DNA from: Endotrypanum monterogeii
Taxonomy: Eukaryota > Euglenozoa > Kinetoplastea > Trypanosomatida > Trypanosomatidae
NCBI GenBank assembly: GCA_000333855.2
Contig: CM007316.1
Coordinates: 1,029,727-1,093,726, forward strand
Direction: 5' to 3'
DNA: 64,000 bases
The notes below the pieces were generated by a model. The model was not told the origin of the DNA. It made no database searches and worked only from the letters and a program-made list of their open reading frames with translations. A program made the position numbers and the translations under genes. This document shows, piece after piece, positions 42,801 to 51,507 of the stretch (the first letter of the stretch is position 1; every line of letters starts with the position of its first letter).

Positions 42801-42905
42801 CTGGTACGCGGGACGTGTGTTTGCGAACGCAAAAAGACGCACGCTCACGTCACGGGAGGTGCCTACCACATTTTCTTGGTGCTGCTGCTTATCTACTCGA
42901 CTCAT
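39819..42905 (-). CDS. Large multidomain protein with CobW-C-like and Nudix-like regions
   Basis: I only partly recognise this 1028-aa protein. Residues about 865-965 resemble the C-terminal domain of CobW/COG0523 metallochaperones: an ARHPF segment, then LLYVQGEVWLPTR and a closing LTVEPGEEW. A His/Asp-rich stretch (HTHHHSKHRSHHDE, about residue 300) and a Cys cluster (CGGCGNEGCC, about 350) look metal-binding, as in CobW linkers. There is no GxxGxGKT P-loop, so the GTPase half of CobW is absent. Residues about 505-566 resemble a Nudix hydrolase fold (GALLIRGRKCALVRS, then ESCMDCAVRALCDACEV) but the box has lost its REXXEE acidic residues. The N-terminal 220 residues have an alpha/beta-hydrolase feel (AAGVSAHLAMKYL) without a proper GxSxG. 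Zinc handling is a hypothesis only. Confidence 0.7.
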   Translation of the reverse strand: MSRVDKQQHQENVVGTSRDVSVRLFAFANTRPAYQVVFAPEKPLIILKSKRSATPQHPCLQWEPLNKLVFYARPNTTHAVYVADTTNLSSIPRFEQEEYVNGAAVGPLLKQLSNVITRLNPHNATMVAAGVSAHLAMKYLLVGEKTLGHRDRLVRQVILVCPTPLSALTAMTNSVLRRPPVDGYQLPEVILLLKEETEAPAWSAWLTALRDAHHRISFFRVTTDLSPSLFAAIAREAGLAAADGTEVDLQRRYAVPRVYRLDFLLSKQTKCVEQFPRLSPLDTLGCDDDDDAEDGDGDVHTHHHSKHRSHHDEPEADDDADESTYEDVDDSQEGIHLGADADEASAGVGKACGGCGNEGCCDGPERGAGEAVECGTESMMVSGLHGLAYWCDPVRIIVEGRVLNLDAGLVGTTDGCVEVPNLAGMVAADAALNAWYTRAASRQTHTQHHKSPAAAIAALLSRDDEGHTRLSAEEVRPLTKAEVRLSMTAGGSIEEIPVGYNTSRIAHSYGALLIRGRKCALVRSVKGAMEDAHMRIPFAAHSRSEESCMDCAVRALCDACEVSSDNFFLPSYLPPVVLYPQAGATSTDDVGHHCVTIYTALAITPPPRGAASDVVEDAPEPEEPYDWVSFSRALKLLKTESEREALREAQRHLERAHQAGLYKAVKGCGLFGEDVKPLRGASLFEESRTGNSCPVAQPQRRLTGVEFYVVVCPGGTASEWTPVLAQALHTSYSLACDSKTSTVSIEAMATEAASHGERYVLLFLGDDSDAEAFCETHLLDLTEKIHATAQVFTLLLPQVAKSIVDLTGGVLASEDDARLESLLSAVRVSDALVTLVPPQQLSIGERAVLQVCCKAANHDLLLFHSWEARHPFTLNDCAVAASSSTGDTIATPVLKEMTVRMPTGVPVAPPALAFLTHAGALDCFYVAGQCRLLYVQGEVWLPTRGSTQGFVSLDVISHCLTVEPGEEWTGASEADRPSELTLYIWCANEVTVDAAAAHVATIESQLQWNEARDGNDWRLAYDPFPQWV

Positions 42906-43924
42906 CTCTTATGAAGAACTTCAACGTTGGTGCGAAGGTGGGTGGAAGGAGGAGGGGAAGAAGATGGCCACAAGAGAGTGAGACAATGGTGAAGAGTTTT
43001 ACCTCTTCTTGAATATTTATATATTTATATGCGTTTTTTGTTTTTTTTTATGTCTGTGTGAATGAAGGGAAAGAGTACAGCAGAAAAAAAAAGACTTCAA
43101 AGAGCACTAAATGAGTTGAGCCTGCGCAAAGGCTTGCCGTGTAGCATGAGTTGGGACACGAATTCCTGCCACTTCAGTGACACACCTCGTACGGCAGAAT
43201 AATAGAGCATGTGTGTAGCAGAGGTTTTGCGGAAAATATTTGGAGGAGGACAAAGGGGGATGTGAAGACGAGTTGGGCGTCAAGAATGTAACTCTACACG
43301 GAACTATACGTGTTCTGTGCAGGACCTTCGTACACTCAACCGGTGAAGACTGAGAGGGAGAGGGCCATCCTCACGTGCCAGGTGGGGTAGGACATTAGTA
43401 CGGACGGGTGGTGTGGGAAGGGGGGGCAGGTATCCTGTGTTGAAGCTGGGCCCAATGAGACACGCCACACCGCAGATGCTCCAAAACGCACACGCACACA
43501 CACGAGGAAAAAAAAAAGCGTGTAACCACTTATTAACGAAGGTGTCCGTCGTAACTGTTTGTTGCTGTTTATTCCCCAATGGAATTTATTTTCTGGGTGC
43601 AGCCGCAGTTGGGGTGTGACTGCCCCAGCGGCACAGCGAAAGAATGTCGAGAAGCACTAGAACGCATGTCAAGGAACACGCCCAGCTCATCAAAGGGTTC
43701 GTACGGGCCTCCCAGGGATGCAGCAGCATGGGAACGAAAAAGTACAGAGAAAGAAACACACGCATTGACAACGGTGCGAGAGTGGTGTGGTGACGAAAAA
43801 AGTGAACCCCCAGATCACCACCTCATCGCGTATTGGGATGTTTTCCCCCACCCCCATCAGACGTACAGCAGGTAACCTGCGGTGCTGCACTGAGTGCTCC
43901 ATCGGTGCGGATAGATCCCACTAT
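42906..43924. other. Gene-free spacer
   Basis: No supportable gene. T-rich sequence near 43030, A-rich runs near 43085 and 43510, and no long microsatellite. It contains the 3' UTR of ACR2 and the leader of the 1028-aa gene. Confidence 0.6.
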
Positions 43925-44308
43925 TCATAAGCACATGAGGTCACGCCGCTCGTCACCATAAACACGGTAGAACTCCTCCCAGCCGCCTCGCAACACGTGC
44001 ACAGCAGGGAGAAGGTATCCATTTCTTTTCTGCGCAAGCGCGAAACCGTTGGCCCCTTTGGGGCCCCGCACGAGAGACTGCGCACAATGAAAAACAACAA
44101 TCTCCTTCCCCTCCTCGAGGAGTTTCTTGGCGAGCTCATCGTACGTCTGCGTCGTGGAACTGATTGTTGGTGCACTGATTGAGTTTACAATGAACCCACA
44201 GCTTCGATCGCTATCCCTGCAGTCCACGACTGAGACCTTGGTGGAAGTATCGGGATTGCTGAGCAACTCTACCAGCTCTTGCGGGGCCATGTACGTATAG
44301 TTTGCCAT
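43925..44308 (-). CDS. ACR2: Arsenate/antimonate reductase, Cdc25-like rhodanese family
   Basis: The 127-aa product closely matches Leishmania ACR2, a single rhodanese/Cdc25-fold domain that uses thiols to reduce As(V) and Sb(V). In L. major the enzyme activates pentavalent antimonial drugs to Sb(III) and also has weak phosphatase activity. The HCX5R active site is HCAQSLVR, with Cys75 and Arg81 at the same positions as in the characterised protein. VVDCRD (28-33) and VLRGGWEEFY (105-114) are the expected rhodanese and Cdc25 motifs. The residue after Arg81 is Gly; in the L. major protein I recall Ala there. The ATG at 44308 gives the family's exact length, and an extension upstream runs into a C/T-rich leader with no additional ATG. 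Cytosolic location is expected, since no targeting signal is visible. Confidence 0.93.
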   Translation of the reverse strand: MANYTYMAPQELVELLSNPDTSTKVSVVDCRDSDRSCGFIVNSISAPTISSTTQTYDELAKKLLEEGKEIVVFHCAQSLVRGPKGANGFALAQKRNGYLLPAVHVLRGGWEEFYRVYGDERRDLMCL

Positions 44309-46185
44309 ATCGATGTGAGTGAGAGAGAGAGACACACACACCCAGCAATATCAATATGCGATCGCCGCTCCGATCAACTACACTCAATCGATCACTGGAA
44401 CGTATTCCATAAATATATACACTCGCAGGCACGCCACACTCGCTTGCTGTATCTACAGGGTGTAGGTCACAAACAGAAAGAGAACCCTTCGTATAATACG
44501 ATGAGAATAATAGTAACAATACAACAACAAATGGATGTATTTATTACTTTTTTTTGGATGTTGTGGTTGTTTCTCAGAAAAGATAACGGTAAAAGAAGAA
44601 AAAAAAAGACTCTCAGAGAAGTCCAGCGAGGAACGAAGAGAGATGACGAAAAGAAAAAAGGAAGGCTTGATGCCGAAACACTACAGCAAACACATATTCA
44701 TGTGAAAGTTGAAAATATGCGAATGACTTGGTATGTGTGTGTGTATGTGTATGCGTATGTGTATATGTGTATGTGTGTGTGTAGGGGGGGGCAGTGAGAG
44801 GAGATATATATATATATATATATATATATACGTCCACGTGTGCTGATGCACCTTCAATTCGGCAGGTCAAGTGAGGTACTTTGAGATACGTTACACTGGA
44901 TATACACCGCAAACCCACACCTCAAGAGTGTGGACGAGGAAGCAAAGAATAGTAAGGGCACAGAGCGAGAACAGTCAAGAGGGGAGGAGCGGGCTGCAAT
45001 TACATATACATATATATGCATACATGAAGAAAATGTTTGCATGCCCGAGCCCCTCCCCCACCGGATAGGCAAAAGATCTCCATTTTTGTTTCACTCAATC
45101 GCTGAGCACGTAGTCAAGCACAGAAGGCACTCATGGGAGAGGCACGAGAAGAGCTTCGGGCGTCACTCTACCCCAATGCTGATCAAAAGATGAGGAGTAG
45201 CAGGTATGGTAGCACACCAATGCTTCAACACCCACCGCATATTTGTTGTCGACCCACCACGCCCCACCGTCCTCCTGAACATATATCATCGAGAGAGCAC
45301 TTGTCGAGAACCATTACCCGGACCGCTTTGGCCTCGGGCCAACATGCCTCCCGCCGCCCTTACCTCCAAAAACACGCATAACCCTTTGCGGGCAATGTGA
45401 ATGTCAAAAAGGGGAGGCAAGGAATAAAAAAGACACATGAAAGTATATGAGTGTGTCTCGAACTGTCCGAACAGAAAGAAAAAAAAACACACAAACGGAT
45501 CAAACAATATAGTGCGAATCAGAAGCAGCAGTAATACAATGCATCCCCACAAACCGTCCACACAGCCCCCCCCCCTCCCACCGTAGCAATCATGTAGCCC
45601 AACCACCTCTCAATTTGAATTCAGGACTACACACAAAGACAGACCTATAAACGAGAAAAAAACGCGCGTTCATTCACAGACGCGCAAAAATACGTGTGCA
45701 TAAGTGCAACAACCAGCACAAGCAGCAAGGTGAGCCGGAAAGGCAGAAATAGTTAGAGAACAAAGTGTGGGAAGGAGCGAGGGAAGGAGGGAAGACGCAA
45801 AGAAGAATGAGGAGTCGGCTGCACATCGCCCAAATGAAACAGCAATCACGATAAGGGGGAAATGTAATCGTACGCTCGCCGTCTAAAAGGTGTCAAATGG
45901 CGCTTCTGGGAGCCCGTGTATAGACGATAAGTGCGGCAAACTAATGATAGTGGTTTTTTAGTGACATAAAAAGAGCAAGACACGGAAAGCGCTATGTTGG
46001 CGGCGTGGCACCATTTGCGAGGTATCGCCCCCCCCCTCCCATGATGCGGGTGGGGAGTGAGGGGAGAGGAGGAGAGACGCAGAGAATATTAATTTACATG
46101 CTCACAAATGGCTTCGACGGTTGGCCATACCCAGAATATGTAGATTCGTCACTTCACCTCTTCTTTGTATTGACCGCTCTTCGGG
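44309..46185. other. Gene-free spacer
   Basis: No supportable gene in 1.9 kb. (GT)n-type repeats at about 44733-44783 and (AT)n at about 44802-44830 are followed by A-rich and C-rich runs. It most likely represents the 3' UTR of the Sec7 gene plus the ACR2 acceptor region (a GAGAGAGAGA plus-strand run at 44321-44332 is C/T-rich on the coding strand). Confidence 0.6.
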
Positions 46186-49100
46186 CTAGAGGATATTAAG
46201 GGAAAAAGGCACAAACGTGGCGCGAGACAGCGGCAGCAACCGATAAGCGCGTTTGTCGTCCAAATACCGTTGCAGCACCTCCTCCATTTCAGGACGCAAG
46301 TCCCGCAAGTTCAAAACAAAAGCAGCCGCAATGTCGTAAGTGATTTGCATTGTATCCAGCAGCATACGAGTGACAGGCGCCTCCTCGAGAATACGAAAGC
46401 CCATGTACACACAGGACATGACATGAGGGTATGTGAGCAGTAGCATCTGTCGTACGTGCTCCGCGTAGCATGGCACAATGTAGGGTTGTGGACGATATGC
46501 CTCACCCTCGATGCAGTACAGTCGATGCACCGACTCGAGCTTGTGCAAGTAAATACTGGAAACCTCGTAAAAAGCTTGTTGATGCCCCTCCTTCGTCTTC
46601 AGGGTAGTCTTTTGGTCAGCATAGTTGGGGATTGTGTTGTCCAGCAGTGCCACATCGCTGCTCATCCACACCTGCAGTGTGCTACCATCCATGGGCACAC
46701 GTACGCTTTGTGTAGCGTGGATCCCTCTGGGAACAGGCATGTTGCGGTGCACATTTCCCTCACACTCCGGTACACTTTTTAACATGACATCCGAAATTCC
46801 AGACTCGGTGTCCAAGGTGAAGTCATCCATGCTCGCCGCCAGGCACGCTGTCGCTACCGCTGTGGATACCCCACCAAGAGCAAAGGCCGACATACCTGTC
46901 GAGAGCACCGCTTCATTGGAGCTCACCATGGAGCCAATACTTACATCAGCGCACCGCTGCCTCCACTGCGCTGCCCGCTCCCTCTGGATTTTCTCGGAAA
47001 GCCGCACCAGCGTAGACTCCCTCTCCGCCTGCTGAGGCGTGCGGCCATAGATATCCAGCTCCCACTTGCACTGGGACACGCGGTAATACATGGCACGGAG
47101 ATCCTCCTCCATGATGGGAAACTCAAGACAGGCGTTCGCATCTCGCACAAACTGTGCCACCTGCATCCGGTCCCTTTTCACGAGAGGATTGTGCAAATTT
47201 GAGTGAAGGAAAAGTAGGACACCAGCCATGACATCGGCGTCGTGGGCTGTGATGAAGCCGGGGTTCTGCTGCGCGTACTCGTTGCCGAAGCACTGCTGTA
47301 TCGTTTCCCACACATTCGCCTCGAACATGGGTCGATCCCAGGACATAAACCTGCAGGTCGTGTCACGCATTGCGATATCCATGGGTACATCTGTGTAGGT
47401 AAAGCAATGAAGATACTCCTGCAGTACCATGCGCGAGGCACCGTCTGAATGATTGACTCTCTCAAAAATGGAGGACAGCGCCTCGCGCGAGATGCCGGGG
47501 TACTCGAAGAGAAAACGAGCAAACAGGGCAAAACTCGACCCCCCAGTAGGGACGCTCGTCGGATCTGCAAGCTCCACGTCGCTGGGCACCGACACGGGCA
47601 TGAAACCGCGACTCTCGAGGAACTCTTTCGCATCCTTCCATCGACCAGCGTTAATGCGCTGCACCGCTTCTTGGGATATGCGCTTGTTGTGCAGTAGATA
47701 GTGTATGTGCTTCCAATGATACCCGACGTTATGCTTCCTGTACCAGTAAGGGATGACTGTGCTAGAAACACTGTCGGGGGCCAAGGTTACATCGAAGCCC
47801 TGTTGCTCGCTAACGCTCCTGCTGCTGCTCCCCTCGTCGCCCTTTGACACTCTCACCACTTCTGCTGTCGAAGAGTCGCTGGGCAGGGGCAGCTGGTGCA
47901 AAGCCGCCACCTCAGCAAAGAGGGACACCTTCCGGTAGCAGCCGTTAGCATCCGCGACGTCGCCGCCGTCGCGCCCGTGTTGTTGTCGCTTGCCCAGAGC
48001 ACTGAGCCGCATGTTTTGAGCATACTCCTGTGGATCCTCCGCGATCCATCGATAGAGCGAGGTCATGAGTGTGTGGAATGTCACAACGCACTCGTTGCGG
48101 AGAAGCTGCTGCTGATCAGATGAGAGCCAGGGGTAGGCGTCGCCGTTCTCGTCAACATGATCCAAGAACGTCATCTCCGCTACGTGCTCCACAAGCAGCT
48201 CCAGCATGCCACCGTACTCGGCATCGGGATCGAAGGCGGGGTTGCAGTCGTAATTAATGAAGAAGGACACGCAGAGCCGAGGCTCTGCAAAAAGTTGCCG
48301 TATCATGGACAATACCACGTGCTTCTGTCGAAAACCAGCGTACTGCGACACCATCAGTGGCAGAAGAAAGGCACCAAGCAACGTATGCAGTTCGCGCGCC
48401 ATGTAGTAGTGCTGCTTTCGCAGCAGAATCCCGAGCAGATGCACAGCGCGCTCGAAGAGCCCAAACGGGGTTGCCATGGCCAAGTTCTTCGCAAGGCACC
48501 CAACCAGCTCGTACTTGCAGGCGTGAAGCACCAGAGAAATCCATGTCGCACAGCGATGCTCCTGCACGCAGTTCGCCACGGGAAGTTGATCGAACGCGCA
48601 CGCAAGCATCCACAAACCCACATCGCGCACCTGCACATCACCGTTTGTTGAGTTCGATGCACCGCTGAACGGGCGTGATGCGCAGCGGCACATACGGCGC
48701 AGCACAATGAGAAAATCCTTCAAGGAGACTGGCAGTGCGCCGTCAGAGGTATTAAGCGTTGACAGCGCGTCAAGGACAAGAGACTCATCGACGCTATTGC
48801 GGAACAACGCATGAGGGTCAAAGGAAAGCGTCGCTGGGAATCTCGATGCACCAGCGTCATAGGCAGGTACCGCTCCAACATCAAGGAATTCGGATCGCAG
48901 CGGAGACTGCGCTGGATCTCGAACAATATCATCGTTGGGTGTGGTCGCGTTAGCCGTCCGCGGAAGGGAAGCAGATGCATTACTGGACAGCATGTACGTT
49001 GGCGGCGGTGACAACGCATTCGATACCCGCTCGTTACCGGTGATGTTCGTATCACGTGAGGACTGCAACTGCACCGCCTTCTGCGGTGATGAGGAGGCGG

Positions 49101-50451
49101 GTTGCGCCTCAAAAGTTGAGGAGCGCCCCATCTCGTCCCCCTGCACGCGAGTAGCTGCACCACCACCACCGCCAGCTTGGTTGTTCGGCACTTTCGCTTT
49201 TGGTACGAGTACCTTTTTATCGGATGGCGTGAGGTGTATCCAGGTGTAGGGCTCGTTGTGATCAACGTCAACTGTATAGTCGAGAAGGGCTGTATCGGTT
49301 GTGAATGTCGCATGTGGCTCTGCAGCGCCTTCAGAATAAAGAATTTCGCCATTGTGATCCTGCAGTGTCACGAACGCGTGCACCAGGCGCTGCACCGCCG
49401 CTCGAAGCGCTAGGCGGGCCTCGTGGCGCACAGCGTTCTGAGTCCCCTCCGTGGCGGCGGTGAAACAAGACTCAACAATCTGGATTGCAGGCTGCCCCCG
49501 AAAAGAGCTCGCCATGTCATCAGCAACACTATAAGCACCGCAAACAGGAAATCCATCGACTTTTGTCTGGCAGTCTGCATCGCCCGGTTCCGATATCCTT
49601 TCGCGTAGTGAGTGGGTCCCTCCGGTCACCAGTCCACGAATCAAACGCAAAGCACGCACCTGCACTGTCGGCTCAGAAAATGTCTGCAACACACACTCAC
49701 CAAGAACATAATAAATGGCAGTGGGAGCAGAGACGTGCAGGCGACTCGACTGGCGCGGCGCGCGGTTATCGGTGAGCAAGCCACCGCTGCCTACACGTAT
49801 GCCCTCAGCCGTCAGCGCTGTGGGGTCCACAAAAAGAGTCACAAGAAGGTCCGATGGCACCGGTGTGATGTGCAGCAGCAGCTGCAAAGCGATCAAGGTG
49901 GACTCCGTCAGCTTCCGTCGCTTCCAGAACACAGCGCTGAGCACATAGCTCCAGACGGCGGCACTCCGCAGCACGGTGCACGACAGGAAACTATCTGTGA
50001 AGCTCTCAGTACCAACAGGTCTCTTCGGATCGGTGGTCTCCCCTCCACTGTGACACGAGCTGGATAAGCGCATCTCTACCCTGACATCATCGTTTTCTAT
50101 TGATCGAGAACTGCTTGCCTGCGCTGAAACATTAGTGGTGTTGTTTGGCGACCGCGTGGCTGTGGCCTTCGGCCGCCTCCCTGCCCCTTCGTGCGCAGGG
50201 GGGGGCGGCACAGAGGTAGGAGTCTGGGCGGAAGTGCCACTGGTGCTCGAGCCGCTACCCTGTGAAAGTACTGTGGTTGACTGCTCGGCATGGGGCAGGG
50301 CTAACTCAGCAGCCCTCAATCCCCGTCGCAGCTCCGCCTTAACGGCAGTGTCTGTAATGGAGGTATCGACACGGCGGCGGACCTCATGAAGAACAAAGCG
50401 ACACGCCTTGACGGCACGATGCACCACTTCTGGCTGCGGTGACGGTCCCAT
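46186..50451 (-). CDS. Sec7-domain ARF guanine nucleotide exchange factor
   Basis: The 1421-aa product carries a divergent Sec7 domain at about residues 950-1125, which catalyses GDP/GTP exchange on ARF GTPases at Golgi or endosomal membranes. Recognisable pieces are FALFARFLFEYPGIS, a VLQEYLHCFTY helix, FEANVWETIQQCFGNEY (aligning with GEAQKIDRIMEAFA.RY, so the catalytic Glu is retained at about residue 1042), NPGFITAHDADV and LLFLHSNLHNPLVKRDRM, the family's LNTDLHNP..K block. About 950 N-terminal residues include low-complexity Ser/Thr-rich stretches (45-135, 425-530) and helical segments that could be DCB/HUS-like. Size fits a BIG/GBF-class large GEF. The C-terminal 280 residues show no domain I know. 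The ATG at 50451 is the first in frame and follows a pyrimidine-rich upstream region. Confidence 0.85.
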   Translation of the reverse strand: MGPSPQPEVVHRAVKACRFVLHEVRRRVDTSITDTAVKAELRRGLRAAELALPHAEQSTTVLSQGSGSSTSGTSAQTPTSVPPPPAHEGAGRRPKATATRSPNNTTNVSAQASSSRSIENDDVRVEMRLSSSCHSGGETTDPKRPVGTESFTDSFLSCTVLRSAAVWSYVLSAVFWKRRKLTESTLIALQLLLHITPVPSDLLVTLFVDPTALTAEGIRVGSGGLLTDNRAPRQSSRLHVSAPTAIYYVLGECVLQTFSEPTVQVRALRLIRGLVTGGTHSLRERISEPGDADCQTKVDGFPVCGAYSVADDMASSFRGQPAIQIVESCFTAATEGTQNAVRHEARLALRAAVQRLVHAFVTLQDHNGEILYSEGAAEPHATFTTDTALLDYTVDVDHNEPYTWIHLTPSDKKVLVPKAKVPNNQAGGGGGAATRVQGDEMGRSSTFEAQPASSSPQKAVQLQSSRDTNITGNERVSNALSPPPTYMLSSNASASLPRTANATTPNDDIVRDPAQSPLRSEFLDVGAVPAYDAGASRFPATLSFDPHALFRNSVDESLVLDALSTLNTSDGALPVSLKDFLIVLRRMCRCASRPFSGASNSTNGDVQVRDVGLWMLACAFDQLPVANCVQEHRCATWISLVLHACKYELVGCLAKNLAMATPFGLFERAVHLLGILLRKQHYYMARELHTLLGAFLLPLMVSQYAGFRQKHVVLSMIRQLFAEPRLCVSFFINYDCNPAFDPDAEYGGMLELLVEHVAEMTFLDHVDENGDAYPWLSSDQQQLLRNECVVTFHTLMTSLYRWIAEDPQEYAQNMRLSALGKRQQHGRDGGDVADANGCYRKVSLFAEVAALHQLPLPSDSSTAEVVRVSKGDEGSSSRSVSEQQGFDVTLAPDSVSSTVIPYWYRKHNVGYHWKHIHYLLHNKRISQEAVQRINAGRWKDAKEFLESRGFMPVSVPSDVELADPTSVPTGGSSFALFARFLFEYPGISREALSSIFERVNHSDGASRMVLQEYLHCFTYTDVPMDIAMRDTTCRFMSWDRPMFEANVWETIQQCFGNEYAQQNPGFITAHDADVMAGVLLFLHSNLHNPLVKRDRMQVAQFVRDANACLEFPIMEEDLRAMYYRVSQCKWELDIYGRTPQQAERESTLVRLSEKIQRERAAQWRQRCADVSIGSMVSSNEAVLSTGMSAFALGGVSTAVATACLAASMDDFTLDTESGISDVMLKSVPECEGNVHRNMPVPRGIHATQSVRVPMDGSTLQVWMSSDVALLDNTIPNYADQKTTLKTKEGHQQAFYEVSSIYLHKLESVHRLYCIEGEAYRPQPYIVPCYAEHVRQMLLLTYPHVMSCVYMGFRILEEAPVTRMLLDTMQITYDIAAAFVLNLRDLRPEMEEVLQRYLDDKRAYRLLPLSRATFVPFSLNIL

Positions 50452-51189
50452 CGGGAGACGCGATGATCGATCAAGTGTCGATGTAGGCGGCTTCCTGAAA
50501 CAGTGGAAAAAGAAAAAAAAAAAAGCAAGTGTAGGAGTGGAGCAAATATGTAGAAAAAAAAATAAAAACAGACGTACGGCGGAGGGGGAGAGGGAAGCAC
50601 CGCCTCCAAGCGGAAATTTAGCTGGCCCCGTAGAGATGTAGGGGTAAGGCTAGTACAATAAAAAAAAAAAAAAGAGGGGGGGAGGGTGAGGGTGAGGGTG
50701 AGAGTGTGGCATAGACTTTTTTTTTTTTTAAAGAGGTACTCTGGTAATACGCGCACGGAAACGTGTGTGTGTGTGTGTGATCCGTTGTGCCCATGTAACT
50801 GGCAAGGGAGAAAAAAAAAAAGAGGGACAGGAACCATCAAAGGTGAACAGTTTCAGTCGTCTCCGGAGTCCCTTTTCTCTTCCTGCTATGTTAATTTTTT
50901 TTTTTTTTGGAGAAGCAGCGAGAGAGGGGGAGAGAGCGTGTGTGAGTGATGGGACGAGCCATCCCTCTGTTGGCAGAACTTCCACTCGGGAACCCATCAA
51001 TCGATTGGTCGGAAAATGCGGTAGGGGAAGGTCACCTAGAGGAACCGATTTGAGCTCATGCACACAAACACAGATATATGTGGACATACGTATACAAGGA
51101 ACAGGTACAGTCCACGCCGCCGCCGCCCCCCCCACCTCCCTTCATTTCCGAAGACTCGAAAAATAACCATGGATGGAGGGGTGGGGGGA

Positions 51190-51227
<38 letters not shown>

Positions 51228-51507
51228 TTCGCTGTCGCTGTCGCTGTTGCTGCTGCCGTTGCTTGCAGCAATCTAGGACACGCAAGCTGCAAAGGAGGTA
51301 GAGGGAGGTGAAGGGGAGAAGAAACTCTCAACCTAAAAATATCATCATTCCTCCAGACTCATGCACACACAACTGGGGGACTGTCGCTGCTGCTTCGGTG
51401 TCCGCTTCATTCCGGGGTAAGAACGTGCGTGTCTTCATGCAGGTAACAAGATCGCGCCGGAACATGGCCGCTGTATCTTCGCACACCGTTACGGAAACAC
51501 CTACGTT
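50452..51507. other. Gene-free spacer with poly-A/T runs and (AT)n
   Basis: No supportable gene. A-rich runs near 50510, 50555 and 50660, a (GGGTGA)n repeat at about 50683-50704 (C/T-rich on the coding strand), a poly-T near 50720 and 50897, and (AT)n at about 51189-51228. It contains the Sec7 gene leader and the 3' UTR of the 886-aa gene. Confidence 0.6.
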
